64,000 bases of DNA from the NCBI RefSeq assembly GCF_000426545.1, contig NZ_AUFO01000015.1:124001-188000 (forward strand), in the 5' to 3' direction. This DNA is from Paenibacillus massiliensis subsp. panacisoli DSM 21345. Its GTDB lineage: Bacteria; Bacillota; Bacilli; Paenibacillales; Paenibacillaceae. Positions 42,421 to 50,896 of the stretch are shown piece after piece; the first letter of the stretch is position 1, and each line of letters begins with the position of its first letter. The notes beneath the pieces were generated by a model that was given only the letters and a program-made list of their open reading frames with translations, was not told the DNA's origin and searched no databases. Position numbers and translations under genes: made by a program.

Positions 42421-42458
42421 GGGTGCTCCAAGCCAATGGCTGGAGGCACCTTTTTTTT
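42421..42458 (+). terminator. Terminator of the NSS transporter gene
   Basis: GGTGCTCCA (from 42422) pairs with TGGAGGCACC (42441-42450), followed by eight T. Confidence 0.9.
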
Positions 42459-42499
42459 GTGCTTCAAGTGTAAGTATAGAGCGTCGAAGCACTCGTGCA

Positions 42500-42579
42500 T
42501 TGACCGAATATGATTAGGTTGAATGACATGGGAGCGTAGTCGTTAGCGGAAAGCGGGGAAGCCCTAGAGAAACGAAGTG
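42500..42579. repeat. Dispersed intergenic repeat, copy A
   Basis: About 80 bases starting TTGAC and including GTAGTCG-TAGCGGAA and GGGGAAGCCCTAGA, closely similar to 45101-45180. It lies in the 3' region of the dehydrogenase gene. After both copies a TCTGGTCAA...TACTAG stretch leads into the stop codon of a minus-strand gene. Confidence 0.7.
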
Positions 42580-42622
42580 GCCGCGGCTCTACACTCATAT
42601 TTGATCTGGTCAATGTACTAGA

Positions 42623-43723
42623 CTACGATGCTCCTGAGATCATGAATGGATCTCCGTTTCTCCGAATGCTCAGCGATACATCCTTCAGCTCGGATCCCAG
42701 AGCATCCTGCAGCTGGAACAGCTGCTCACTATGATAGACGCCCTGTGGCATAGGTACACGATACAGGATGGCTGCGATCGCTGCTGCCACACGGGCTGTC
42801 ATGGCGGCCTCGCTGCTACCCTGCAGTATATATTCCATGTACATCGGCTTGTTGTTTACCCTTCCCCATGCATCCACCTTGACGGCGAATACAGGCTCAC
42901 CTGCGTGCAGTTTGCTGAATAGATAGACAGCGGCCTGGCGCAGCGGGCCGAACCGCAGCAAACGGAATACGCCTGCCGCCCGCAGCCAGGCCAGCAGTCT
43001 GCTGACGATAGCCGAGTCCAGACACAATCGTGTGGAGACGGTCGGGATGGCAAGTGTACGTGGCAGGATATGCTGGTCCGAGAAATTAAATCTGTATGCG
43101 GTGTGCCGTCCCAGCATCTCGCCGAAATCAATGACTTTGCCATCCTTGAAGCTGGAGACGGTGGTCGGGACGCCTTGCTCCATGACCTCGTACTCGGTGT
43201 TCATGTTATCAATCGTCCATTCAATGGCAGCCTTGCCGTGAGAGTCACCCAGTCCGAGCATGACGGATATATCTACTTCATGTGTCTCGTCCATGTGATC
43301 AGCGGCATGCCGGCTCAACAGGTTCGTCAATCCGGGTGCCAGTCCAACGCTCAATACAGCAGTAGCACCCTGCGATAGAGCAATCGGATGGAGGGCTTCG
43401 ACCTGAGACAGGAACGCCCCATTGGCTGAAATATCAACGTAATGAATCCCCATGCTTAGACAAGCACGAACAAATGCCGTGTCGGTCTGATCCATACACA
43501 TTACGACCAGTCTAACGTTCTGGAAGAGCTCCGGGTTCCAGTCACTACGAATGTCCAGCTGTAATGGCAGCACTTGCCCATCTGTCGTAGCACAGAATTG
43601 CTCTGCGCGTTCCAGGCTTCTTCCTGCGGCGAGTATTTTACCTGGATAGGCGGCTCCCAGTGATCTGCAGATCATCTGCCCCGTATGTCCATATCCCCCG
43701 ATTACAATAACTTGATCTCTCAT
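42623..43723 (-). CDS. Saccharopine dehydrogenase-like NAD(P)-binding oxidoreductase
   Basis: A 366-residue protein. The N-terminus has a Rossmann nucleotide-binding motif VIVIGGYGHTGQMICRSL (G-x-G-x-x-G) and AAGRSLERAEQF. The segment IHYVDISANGAFLSQV and the C-terminal dimerisation domain fit the saccharopine dehydrogenase-like (LYS9/SDH) family, whose members often act on unknown substrates. ATG 43723 overlaps the stop of the MFS gene (ATGA) with GGAGG nine bases upstream, so the two are translationally coupled. Together with the exporter and MarR gene this suggests a detoxification unit. Confidence 0.75.
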   Translation of the reverse strand: MRDQVIVIGGYGHTGQMICRSLGAAYPGKILAAGRSLERAEQFCATTDGQVLPLQLDIRSDWNPELFQNVRLVVMCMDQTDTAFVRACLSMGIHYVDISANGAFLSQVEALHPIALSQGATAVLSVGLAPGLTNLLSRHAADHMDETHEVDISVMLGLGDSHGKAAIEWTIDNMNTEYEVMEQGVPTTVSSFKDGKVIDFGEMLGRHTAYRFNFSDQHILPRTLAIPTVSTRLCLDSAIVSRLLAWLRAAGVFRLLRFGPLRQAAVYLFSKLHAGEPVFAVKVDAWGRVNNKPMYMEYILQGSSEAAMTARVAAAIAAILYRVPMPQGVYHSEQLFQLQDALGSELKDVSLSIRRNGDPFMISGAS

Positions 43724-44997
43724 CCGAATAATCCTCCATTCATATTGCTGATGCCGATCGCGGCTCCTACGGCCATACCGGTGTTGCGAGAGAGTGCGAT
43801 CATGCTTCCTGTAGAGCCTGCCAGCCCTGCTGGCGTATGCTTCATAATGAAGCTGTTGTTGGGTGATACGGTTAATCCCATCCCAAGTCCTAGCAAAATA
43901 AGCATGAAGCTTATTCCTACAGCCGGCATGTCGTCCAGTTTCAGCACTAGCACAAGAACACAAGCCGCTGTAATCGCTATTCCGATCAGCATCCATTTTC
44001 TAGGACCGTGTCGATCGGAGAGATACCCGGCAAGAGGTCCTGACACAGCGAGCATGAAAGGATAAGCACTTAACATCAATCCAGCCGCCGAAGCTGGCAA
44101 TGAGCTGCGCAGCAGATAGAACGGCAGTGCGGTTACGACAGCATTCGTAAGCATAAACGAGACACAGCTGACAATCAGCCCCAGACGTATAGCCGGCATG
44201 CGCAGACTTGCCACCGGAACGAACGGATCAGGATGACGCCGCTCACAGCGGTATAACGCCCCCAGTATGAAAACAGCTGCAGCGGTCATCACAAGAGGAT
44301 GCCACCCGATTGAGCTACCTTGCGTAAGGCTTGTGATTAGCAAAAGCATGAAGATGGTGAATAGCACGGCACCTGTATAATCAAAGGCCTTTCGTGCTTG
44401 CGTTGGTCTAACAGCGGGAATATAACGGTAAGCCAGCCAGGTAGCCAGAATGGCGGCGGGCATATGTACGATGAACAGTGAGCGCCAGTTAACCCACTCC
44501 ACCAGTAACCCGCCGACAGCAGGCCCCGCCATTCCTCCTAAGGCTACTGCGGTGCTGACCAGACCGAAGGCTCGTCCTTTATGGCTGTTAGGCAAATGAA
44601 TGCTGATTAGAGCCATATTGGTCGCCTGGAACATGGCTGCACCTGCCGCTTGCATGATCCGTGTCACTAGTAAGAGAGTCAGGTTGGGGGAACAGGCGGC
44701 CAATATGGAGCTTATGCCGAACACGATATACCCGAGATTATGTATGGTTCGACTGCCATAGCGGTCAGCAAGCTTGCCCATCACAGGCAGCAGGGCCGCA
44801 ATCGCCAGCAGGTATCCTGTTGTAATCCACTGCACAGTATTCGCATTACTATGAAAGACAGCTGTTAGATGAGGTAAGGCCATGTTGACCACCCCCGCGG
44901 TAAAATGTGAAATAAATACTCCTATGCAGACAGCAGCCATCATGGGGAGATACGAAGAGGGACGCGCTATGGTGCATGATGTATTGTCTGGCTGCAA
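43720..44997 (-). CDS. MFS drug exporter (DHA family), short C-terminus
   Basis: A 425-residue major facilitator with about 12 helices. It has the loop 2-3 motif GKLADRYGSRTIHNLG, the antiporter motif C region (GLVSTAVALGGMAGPAVGG) and NTVQWITTGYLLA, typical of multidrug efflux pumps of the EmrB/DHA2 or DHA1 type. It ends shortly after IALSRNTGMAVGAAIG, where 14-helix members continue for one or two more helices, so it may be C-terminally shortened at the junction with the downstream gene. TTG 44997 lies eight bases after CAGGAGG. A MarR-type operator covers its promoter. Confidence 0.85.
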   Translation of the reverse strand: MQPDNTSCTIARPSSYLPMMAAVCIGVFISHFTAGVVNMALPHLTAVFHSNANTVQWITTGYLLAIAALLPVMGKLADRYGSRTIHNLGYIVFGISSILAACSPNLTLLLVTRIMQAAGAAMFQATNMALISIHLPNSHKGRAFGLVSTAVALGGMAGPAVGGLLVEWVNWRSLFIVHMPAAILATWLAYRYIPAVRPTQARKAFDYTGAVLFTIFMLLLITSLTQGSSIGWHPLVMTAAAVFILGALYRCERRHPDPFVPVASLRMPAIRLGLIVSCVSFMLTNAVVTALPFYLLRSSLPASAAGLMLSAYPFMLAVSGPLAGYLSDRHGPRKWMLIGIAITAACVLVLVLKLDDMPAVGISFMLILLGLGMGLTVSPNNSFIMKHTPAGLAGSTGSMIALSRNTGMAVGAAIGISNMNGGLFG

Positions 44998-45028
44998 CTT
45001 AATAACCTCCTGTAGCATTGCGGATTTT

Positions 45029-45043
45029 GTTTAGTAACTATAC
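45029..45043. promoter_or_regulatory. MarR operator before the MFS-dehydrogenase operon
   Basis: GTTTAGT-A-ACTATAC, a 7-1-7 dyad with one mismatch. On the minus strand it contains a TATAGT -10. It matches the site before the marR-like gene (45782-45796). Confidence 0.7.
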
Positions 45044-45100
45044 TATTTTGGTAAAAAAATAAGTTAAATGGTGGAGAAAATAAGTTGAAAACCTAGCACC

Positions 45101-45180
45101 TTGACTGAACGAATTTCAGGTTGAATGATCTGGGGAGTGTAGTCGCTAGCGGAAGGGGGAAGCCCTAGAAAAACGAAGTG
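45101..45180. repeat. Dispersed intergenic repeat, copy B
   Basis: Second copy of the 80-base element at 42500-42579. Here it is followed by a large inverted repeat and, at about 45253-45275, by a segment partly complementary to it (AGGGCT-CCCCGCTT against AAG-GGGG-AAGCCCT), so the whole 45120-45280 region can fold into one long hairpin. Confidence 0.7.
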
Positions 45181-45187
45181 CCAGCCT

Positions 45188-45241
45188 TTAAGCTTGCTGT
45201 TCTAGTACTGTTCATCTTAGATCAAAGAACAGCAAGCTTAA
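45188..45241. repeat. 16-bp perfect inverted repeat within copy B
   Basis: TTAAGCTTGCTGTTCT (45188-45203) pairs with AGAACAGCAAGCTTAA (45226-45241), loop 22 bases. A part of it (AAGCTTGCTG) recurs at about 45980. It lies between marR and the MFS gene, downstream of the marR stop. Confidence 0.75.
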
Positions 45242-45303
45242 CAGTGGCCAACAGGGCTCCCCGCTTGCAGCGGATCTTTACACAGGTGTATCTGGTCAAG
45301 ATA

Positions 45304-45774
45304 CTAGCGTTCCAAAAATGAATTGAGCTTCTCTATACAATGCTCGAAAATCTCAATCTCCTGTTCGCTTAGCTGTAAGCGTAGCTGCTCATAGAAGTTG
45401 ATATGCACCTCTTCATGAGCTAGATAAGCCTCCTTCCCTTTATCCGTCAGTGAGACCAATACCCCTCTTGAATCTGTTGGGTGAGGGGAACGCTGGATAA
45501 GCAGCTTATTCTCTAATTTTGCCGTAAGCTGGGTCACGGCCCCCTTGGTAATCCCAAGACGGTTGGCCAGCTCGCTCATGAGCAGGTCTCCATTAGGGCC
45601 GATGGCATCAATGGTGTGAATCTCACTAGGCGTCAGGGCTCCTGCTGTACCGAAGCTGTGCGGCTGTCGCTCCAGACGGCGAAGCTGCATAATGAGGCGT
45701 CCCAGATTACGTGAGCCTTGCTCGGATCGTTGCCTTGTGCCAGGCGTATGTTGCTCGGATGGGTTAGTATTCAT
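45304..45774 (-). CDS. MarR-family transcriptional regulator
   Basis: A 156-residue winged-helix repressor. The recognition region is LMSELANRLGITKGAVTQLTAKLENKLLIQRSPHPTDSRG with the conserved D-x-R of the wing. Flanking helices form the dimer. It has a longer polar N-terminus than usual (about 25 residues). The ATG at 45774 has no visible Shine-Dalgarno and sits only eight bases from its operator, so translation may be from a very short leader, or the start may be internal. It should repress itself and the MFS-dehydrogenase operon, since both promoters carry the same dyad. Confidence 0.85.
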   Translation of the reverse strand: MNTNPSEQHTPGTRQRSEQGSRNLGRLIMQLRRLERQPHSFGTAGALTPSEIHTIDAIGPNGDLLMSELANRLGITKGAVTQLTAKLENKLLIQRSPHPTDSRGVLVSLTDKGKEAYLAHEEVHINFYEQLRLQLSEQEIEIFEHCIEKLNSFLER

Positions 45775-45781
45775 GTAATTA

Positions 45782-45796
45782 GTTTAGTTACTAAAC
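45782..45796. promoter_or_regulatory. MarR operator before the marR-like gene
   Basis: GTTTAGT-T-ACTAAAC, a perfect 7-1-7 inverted repeat, next to TATAAG on the minus strand. Autoregulation is expected. Confidence 0.7.
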
Positions 45797-45862
45797 TTAT
45801 AAAAATCAAGCCAAAGATTCTGAGCAAGGAAAAGAAACATCAGAATATAGCCCCAATACACC

Positions 45863-45969
45863 CACGGGAAGGTTACAATGGTTCTATAACCATTCGAAAA
45901 TCAGCACCAAGGCGCTCACGAGAAGGATACAAAAGTTCCGTAACCATACGTTAGTTCCGTAGCCATACG
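45863..45969. repeat. Imperfect 34-bp direct repeats (two and a half copies)
   Basis: Copies at 45863-45896 and 45917-45950 share CACG-GAAGG-TACAA, GTTC and TAACCAT-CG. A half copy with AGTTCCGTAGCCATACG is at 45953-45969. The first has an inner hairpin AATGGTT-CTAT-AACCATT. They lie in a 386-base gap with no convincing gene. Confidence 0.6.
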
Positions 45970-46160
45970 TGGAAGCCCCCAAGCTTGCTGATATGCAGAT
46001 GAACGAATAATATCTTCTCAACTACCTTCTGTTGATAGAACACCGCTCGTGGAATGTATACAAAATGCTCTCTCCAAGGGGTTGTTCACGAATGTAGAAG
46101 GGAAATACACATGTGGTATCAGAGAGGAAGTACATATGTGTTGTAAGAAAGGATGTACAG

Positions 46161-46760
46161 ATGAATGCAGATTTGATCACGACAATTCTGACCGGGTGCC
46201 TCGTAGTGGCCTGTCTATTGATATTGATATCTATAGTGCTGTATAGCTGGCGTAACGGAATCTCTCCGATGCCCTCGCCCATCGAGTCGCGGGCCGTCGT
46301 GGCCACGGAGCTGCAACGCCTGGGCCAATATGGAACCCTTCTGGAGGCTGGCTCTGGTTGGGGCTCATTGACCTTCTATCTGGCTCGGGCCTGTCCGGGC
46401 TGGCGGATTACGGGAGTAGAGAATTCAATGGTTCCATATGTGTATGCCAGACTGCGACTTGGAGTCGTTAGCTTCTTGCTATCACGGGGTCTGCTTCCTC
46501 GCCGAGGTCACTCACTTGGGAAGCGTCTTGTATTTCGGAGGGCCGATCTGTATAAATGGCCTCTGGAGCAGACAGATGTGATCGTCTGTTATCTGTATCC
46601 TGCCGCTATGCAGCGGCTCAGTAGCCTGCTCCATGAGCGTCTATTACCGGGAGCAACCATCATTAGCGTGTGCTTTGCCCTACCTGACTGGCAGCCAGAG
46701 CGTGTCATTGTCTGCAAGGATATCCAGCGAACAAGGGTGTACGTCTATAGAGTTGAGTGA
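46161..46760 (+). CDS. Membrane-anchored class I SAM-dependent methyltransferase
   Basis: A 199-residue protein with an N-terminal membrane helix (LITTILTGCLVVACLLILISIVLY is too long to be anything but an anchor; residues about 5-28) and a cytoplasmic Rossmann methyltransferase domain. The SAM motif I is LLEAGSGWGSLTFYLA, motif II-like acidic residue in GWRITGVENS, then VIVCYLYPAAM for motif IV. The substrate is unknown; relatives act on small molecules or lipids. AAAGGA lies seven bases before ATG 46161. A strong terminator follows, so it is a single gene. Confidence 0.75.
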   Translation: MNADLITTILTGCLVVACLLILISIVLYSWRNGISPMPSPIESRAVVATELQRLGQYGTLLEAGSGWGSLTFYLARACPGWRITGVENSMVPYVYARLRLGVVSFLLSRGLLPRRGHSLGKRLVFRRADLYKWPLEQTDVIVCYLYPAAMQRLSSLLHERLLPGATIISVCFALPDWQPERVIVCKDIQRTRVYVYRVE

Positions 46761-46789
46761 TTCATGGATAGGTGGCGGCTCCATTAGGG

Positions 46790-46840
46790 ATGACCAAATA
46801 TACCGACAGAGATCCTGTTGGTATATTTGGTCGTCTTTTT
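46790..46840 (+). terminator. Terminator of the methyltransferase gene
   Basis: GACCAAATATACC and GGTATATTTGGTC form a long stem with a short inner CAG/CTG stem, followed by GTCTTTTT. Confidence 0.88.
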
Positions 46841-46891
46841 GATTTGTTTTTTTGATCATTCCCCTAATCAATAGTTGTATTTGTTTGTTTA

Positions 46892-46922
46892 TTTATAGAT
46901 AAATATAATTATTGTCTATAAA
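46892..46922. promoter_or_regulatory. 31-bp dyad upstream of the MFS exporter gene
   Basis: TTTATAGATAA (46892-46902) and TTGTCTATAAA (46912-46922) form an inverted repeat with one mismatch around a TATAAT sequence. A likely operator for a repressor encoded elsewhere. Confidence 0.5.
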
Positions 46923-47027
46923 AATATATTGACTAACTAATAGGTGGTGCTCATAATACGAAGGGTAACATCCGGCCGGATGAAATCATGATAGCGGGCC
47001 GTACTCGCTGGAAAGAGGTTGGTACAG

Positions 47028-48239
47028 GTGTTGAAGAACCGGTATGTGCTTACGGTTATTTTCTCGCGTGTATGTCTGCACTTGGGGATATGGATACGGA
47101 ATTTTGCAATCTTGCTCTATGTTACGGAGCTAACGAATAACAATCCTGTCTATGTATCTGTGATTTCCATTGCTGAATATGCACCTATATTTGTATTTGC
47201 GGTCATTGGTGGGACCTTTGCGGATCGGTGGCTACCGAAGCGGACGATGATCTGGTGTGATGTGTTATCCGGACTGTCCGCCTTCGTGGTGCTACTGACA
47301 CTGGGAACAGGATCATGGTACGGCTTGCTGCTGGCAACGCTTGTGTCTGCGATTCTGTCTCAATTCTCCCAGCCATCCGCGATGAAGCTGTTCAAGCAGC
47401 ATGTTCCCGAAGATCAGCTACAAGGAGTCATGGCGATGTTTCAATCGCTAACTGCAATATTCATGGTCATTGGTCCTGTCGTAGGTACCTTCGTATATCA
47501 GCAATACGGAATTGTTGTCTCCATGCTGCTGATGGGTGGCCTGCTGTTCAGCTCAGCACTGATTCTGGCACAACTGCCCAAGGACACCACAGGGCGTGCC
47601 GCTGCCCGCTATGATTCGTTCATTTATGAGCTGAAGGCAGGGCTTCGGTACGTATGGTCCAGCTCTGTCCTGCGGACGCTCGGGGTAGTATTTGCCTTCA
47701 CAGGCTTGGCCTCTGGACTGGTTCAGCCATTGTCTATCTTTGTGGTGATGGAGAATTTGGGGCTGGATAAGTCTTCTCTGAAATGGTTCATGATGGCGAA
47801 TGGAGCGGCGATGCTGCTCGGGGGAGCTTGGTTAATGGGAATGTCCGGCAAGATCAGACCACAGACGCTACTCGCTGTAGGCCTCTTGTTCAGTACGATC
47901 GGTACGCTGGGGACCGGCTGGTCTCATAGTGTTCCACTTACGATCGTATTGCAGATGTTGAATGGCCTTGGCTTCCCATGCATCCATATCGGGATCAACA
48001 CGCTCCTGCTGCGCAATACCGAAGCAGGCTTCGTGGGAAGAGTGGGTGGTACGCTAATGCCAGTGTTCACGGGGCTGACCGTCATTGGAATGTCCATATC
48101 AGGGCTGCTGAAGGTTAGCTTCTCATTAATGGGTGTGTTCGCTGCGGCAAGCCTTCTATTCCTAGTGGCAGCGTTGTGGTTACTTCCGATGATGAGTGGA
48201 AAGGGGATGCGCACATGGGGCAGTAGCTCGAAAGGCTAG
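47028..48239 (+). CDS. MFS exporter, MFS_3/Mef-like group
   Basis: A 403-residue major facilitator with 12 helices. Features: VIFSRVCLHLGIWIRNFAILLYV in helix 1, the loop 2-3 motif GGTFADRWLPKRTMIWCD (G-x-x-x-D-R), FSQPSAMKLFKQHVPEDQLQG, and GRVGGTLMPVFTGL. The last two are typical of the group containing macrolide exporter Mef and related enterobactin-exporter-like proteins. The substrate cannot be assigned. GTG 47028 lies nine bases after AGAGG. The gene precedes a Bce-type resistance module in the same direction, but a 114-base gap with its own signals separates them. Confidence 0.82.
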   Translation: MLKNRYVLTVIFSRVCLHLGIWIRNFAILLYVTELTNNNPVYVSVISIAEYAPIFVFAVIGGTFADRWLPKRTMIWCDVLSGLSAFVVLLTLGTGSWYGLLLATLVSAILSQFSQPSAMKLFKQHVPEDQLQGVMAMFQSLTAIFMVIGPVVGTFVYQQYGIVVSMLLMGGLLFSSALILAQLPKDTTGRAAARYDSFIYELKAGLRYVWSSSVLRTLGVVFAFTGLASGLVQPLSIFVVMENLGLDKSSLKWFMMANGAAMLLGGAWLMGMSGKIRPQTLLAVGLLFSTIGTLGTGWSHSVPLTIVLQMLNGLGFPCIHIGINTLLLRNTEAGFVGRVGGTLMPVFTGLTVIGMSISGLLKVSFSLMGVFAAASLLFLVAALWLLPMMSGKGMRTWGSSSKG

Positions 48240-48353
48240 AGGTTAAGCAATAATCTTGAATAGCATCCATCGAATCCTGTGTGCGCCCATGTATAATGGA
48301 GTAGAGGATTCGATAGCGATGGATATTGCCAGTAAAGAAAAGTGGTGATCTGC

Positions 48354-49043
48354 TTGTTCAAGATTATGCTGATTGAGGATGATGTATCCTTGTTCACAGA
48401 GATAAGAAACCGGTTATCCCAGTGGTCCTACGAGGTGCACGGGATTCAGGATTATGACCGTGTGCTGGAGGAGTTCGCGGCATTGAAGCCTGATCTGGTC
48501 ATTATGGATATTCAGCTTCCGCGCTATGACGGGTTCCATTGGTGCAGGATGCTACGCTCACACTCGAATGTGCCGATTCTCTTCCTGTCCTCACGGGATC
48601 ATCCTATGGACATGGTCATGTCTATGCAGCTAGGCGGGGACGACTATGTCCAGAAGCCTTTTCATTTTGATGTGCTGATTGCCAAGATCCAGGCAATCCT
48701 ACGGCGTGTCTATAATTACAGTACACAACAAGCGGAGCTGCGAGTATGGCGGGGAGCTACGATTGAGTACGGTAAAAATACGCTCACTTGCGCAAGAGGA
48801 AGCGTGCAGCTGACGAAGAATGAGATGTTAATCCTCAAGCTACTGATTCATTGTAAGAACCAGATCGTCGAACGGGAGGAACTCATCCGCGCCCTGTGGG
48901 ACCATGAGCAATTCGTCAGCGACAATACCTTAACGGTGAATGTGAACCGCCTGCGAAGGAAGCTGGTGCCACTAGGTCTGGACGGTTATGTCGAGACAAA
49001 GGTTGGCCAAGGTTATATCGCCACGGATGAGGATTGCATATGA
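48354..49043 (+). CDS. BceR-type response regulator, OmpR family (module 2)
   Basis: A 229-residue regulator: IEDDVSLF acidic pocket, acceptor Asp in LVIMDIQLPRYDGFHWC (BceR-type W-C after it), LSSRDHPMDMVMSM and VQKPFHF. Output winged helix with TKNEMLILKLL, NTLTVNVNRLRRKL and VGQGYIA. The start is probably TTG 48354, since GTG 48342 overlaps the only purine-rich site. Its stop overlaps the kinase start (ATGA). Expected to bind the inverted repeat at 50040-50057. Confidence 0.86.
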   Translation: MFKIMLIEDDVSLFTEIRNRLSQWSYEVHGIQDYDRVLEEFAALKPDLVIMDIQLPRYDGFHWCRMLRSHSNVPILFLSSRDHPMDMVMSMQLGGDDYVQKPFHFDVLIAKIQAILRRVYNYSTQQAELRVWRGATIEYGKNTLTCARGSVQLTKNEMLILKLLIHCKNQIVEREELIRALWDHEQFVSDNTLTVNVNRLRRKLVPLGLDGYVETKVGQGYIATDEDCI

Positions 49044-50044
49044 TCCGAAGATATGTGAGAGAGAAACGAAGCTGGCTACTGCTCATTTTGGCTCTGCAGG
49101 GACTAACGATATTCGTTGCATTCGTGGATGTGAGTATCCCGCTGCTGCCTATACTATATATTGTTGTGCTGAATGGACTCATCTGTATAGCTTTTATGGC
49201 AGTAAGATACCACAAGGAGACTCGTTTTTACCGTAGTCTAGAGCAGTGGGATCATATCAATGATCTGAACGACCTGGAGCTCGCTGACCGCCCGTTCGAA
49301 TCTATAGTGTACGAGGCATTAACCAGTCAGGCTGTACGGTACCAGACCGAGGCTGCTACGCGTATTCGACAGCTGGAGCAGGAGAAGGATGAGTTGTTAT
49401 CGTGGATTCATGAGGTCAAGACACCGCTAAGTACCATGCGACTCATGCTGGATCGTGTTGGAGACCCGGAGCTGAGAAAGGGGCTGTCTCATGAATGGCA
49501 GCGAATCCATCATCTGCTCGATCAACAGTTGCATCAGAAGCGGATATTGACCATGGAGAATGATCTGATGATTACCGAGACGCTACTAGAGCCTATATTA
49601 AATACAGAAATTCGCGCTCTGCAATCGTGGTGCATGTTCAAGGGCATCGGCTTTGAACTGGAGCTGGCTGCTAGGCAAGTGCTGACAGACCCTAAATGGC
49701 TCAGCTTCGTATTGCGGCAGCTCCTTACGAATGCAGTGAAATACAGCGAGTCATCAGACATTCTCATCCGCAGTTACGAGCGCGCTGGGCATGTCCAGCT
49801 CATGATTCAGGATGCCGGGCGGGGAATAGAGGCTCGTGATTTGCCGCGCATTTTCGAGAAGGGCTTCACCTCCTCACGTAACCGCCAGCAGGGTGATGCG
49901 TCGGGAATGGGGCTGTACTTGACCAAGCAGGTGACCGATCTGCTGCACATTCAGTTGGAGGTCACATCGACACTGGAAGAAGGCACCTTGTGCGTACTGA
50001 CTTTTCCCATGCGCAATAGCATGATGGATATATCTGGCGTGTGA
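49040..50044 (+). CDS. BceS-type intramembrane-sensing histidine kinase (module 2)
   Basis: A 334-residue kinase with two N-terminal helices (about 14-33 and 38-58) separated by only a few residues, hence no outer sensor. A helical linker leads to the H-box WIHEVKTPLSTMRL. The ATPase domain has NAVKYS, DAGRGIEARDL and GMGLYLTK. It probably reads drug flux through the cognate BceAB transporter that follows. GAGGA lies six bases before ATG 49040, and ATG overlaps the regulator stop. Confidence 0.87.
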   Translation: MIRRYVREKRSWLLLILALQGLTIFVAFVDVSIPLLPILYIVVLNGLICIAFMAVRYHKETRFYRSLEQWDHINDLNDLELADRPFESIVYEALTSQAVRYQTEAATRIRQLEQEKDELLSWIHEVKTPLSTMRLMLDRVGDPELRKGLSHEWQRIHHLLDQQLHQKRILTMENDLMITETLLEPILNTEIRALQSWCMFKGIGFELELAARQVLTDPKWLSFVLRQLLTNAVKYSESSDILIRSYERAGHVQLMIQDAGRGIEARDLPRIFEKGFTSSRNRQQGDASGMGLYLTKQVTDLLHIQLEVTSTLEEGTLCVLTFPMRNSMMDISGV

Positions 50045-50057
50045 CAACAATGTCACA
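50040..50057. promoter_or_regulatory. BceR-type binding site, module 2
   Basis: TGTGACA-ACAA-TGTCACA, a perfect 7-4-7 inverted repeat that overlaps the kinase stop codon. The arms fit T-n-ACA-N4-TGT-n-A. It lies 84 bases before the transporter genes, the same place as in module 1. Confidence 0.75.
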
Positions 50058-50140
50058 TGCTTCTTCTTTTTGTTCGGCGAAACGAGCGACAGTGGGGGTG
50101 CATCACCCGTATGATGAGGGTTAGAAGGAGTTGATATGAA

Positions 50141-50896
50141 GTGTTGATACTGGAAGCGCATAATATATCTAAAGTATACGGCAACAAGTGGAACCACCAA
50201 GAGGTGCTCAAAGGGATTGATTTGCGAATCGAGAAAGGAGAGTTCGTCGGGATCATGGGGGCCTCCGGCTCTGGAAAGACGACACTGTTGAATGTGCTCT
50301 CCTCCATCGACAAGCCCAGCGAGGGCAGCATTGTGATCGAGGGGCAAGAGTTCACTGCCATGAAGGAACGACAGCTTGCGGAATTCCGCAAGCATCACCT
50401 GGGGTTTGTATTTCAGGAATATAACCTGCTGGATACACTCACCGTGAAGGAAAATGTGCTGCTACCTCTCTCCATCACCAAGCTTTCGAAGCAGGAGGCA
50501 CACACGAGGTTCGAGGCGATTGCCAGGGAGCTCGGCATCTATGAACTCCGGGACAAGTACCCATCTGAAATCTCTGGTGGACAGAAGCAACGCACCTCGG
50601 CAGCTAGGGCCTTCGTGCACAGGCCAAGTATTATTTTCGCTGATGAGCCAACGGGCGCGCTTGATTCCAAGTCCGCCTCGGACTTGCTGAACAAGCTGGC
50701 AGAGCTGAATGTCAGCGAGCAAGCCACGATTGTGATGGTGACTCATGATCCTGTCGCAGCCAGCTTTTGTAGCCGCGTTGTGTTCATTCGGGACGGGCAG
50801 ATCTACACCCAGCTATACCAGGGGGATCAATCGAGACAGGATTTTTTCCATGACATTATGACCACGCAGGGGGTACTGGGCGGTGTCCGTTCATGA
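50141..50896 (+). CDS. BceA-type ABC transporter ATP-binding protein (module 2)
   Basis: A 251-residue ATPase: Walker [11 protein letters not shown]-loop [11 protein letters not shown], signature [14 protein letters not shown], Walker [13 protein letters not shown], switch VMVTHD. The C-terminal [22 protein letters not shown] is typical of BceA proteins. AAGGAG lies ten bases before GTG 50141; a TTG at 50144 is also possible. It overlaps the permease gene (ATGA). Confidence 0.9.
   Translation: MLILEAHNISKVYGNKWNHQEVLKGIDLRIEKGEFVGIMGASGSGKTTLLNVLSSIDKPSEGSIVIEGQEFTAMKERQLAEFRKHHLGFVFQEYNLLDTLTVKENVLLPLSITKLSKQEAHTRFEAIARELGIYELRDKYPSEISGGQKQRTSAARAFVHRPSIIFADEPTGALDSKSASDLLNKLAELNVSEQATIVMVTHDPVAASFCSRVVFIRDGQIYTQLYQGDQSRQDFFHDIMTTQGVLGGVRS

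Noticed and set aside
45718..45954. Frame with the repeat REGYNGSITIR / REGYKSSVTIR
   Set aside because: The repeat comes from the 34-bp DNA repeats; the frame starts inside the marR-like gene on the wrong strand and has no ribosome binding site.
45863..45969. CRISPR array
   Set aside because: Only two and a half imperfect copies, with one 20-base gap, and no cas genes.
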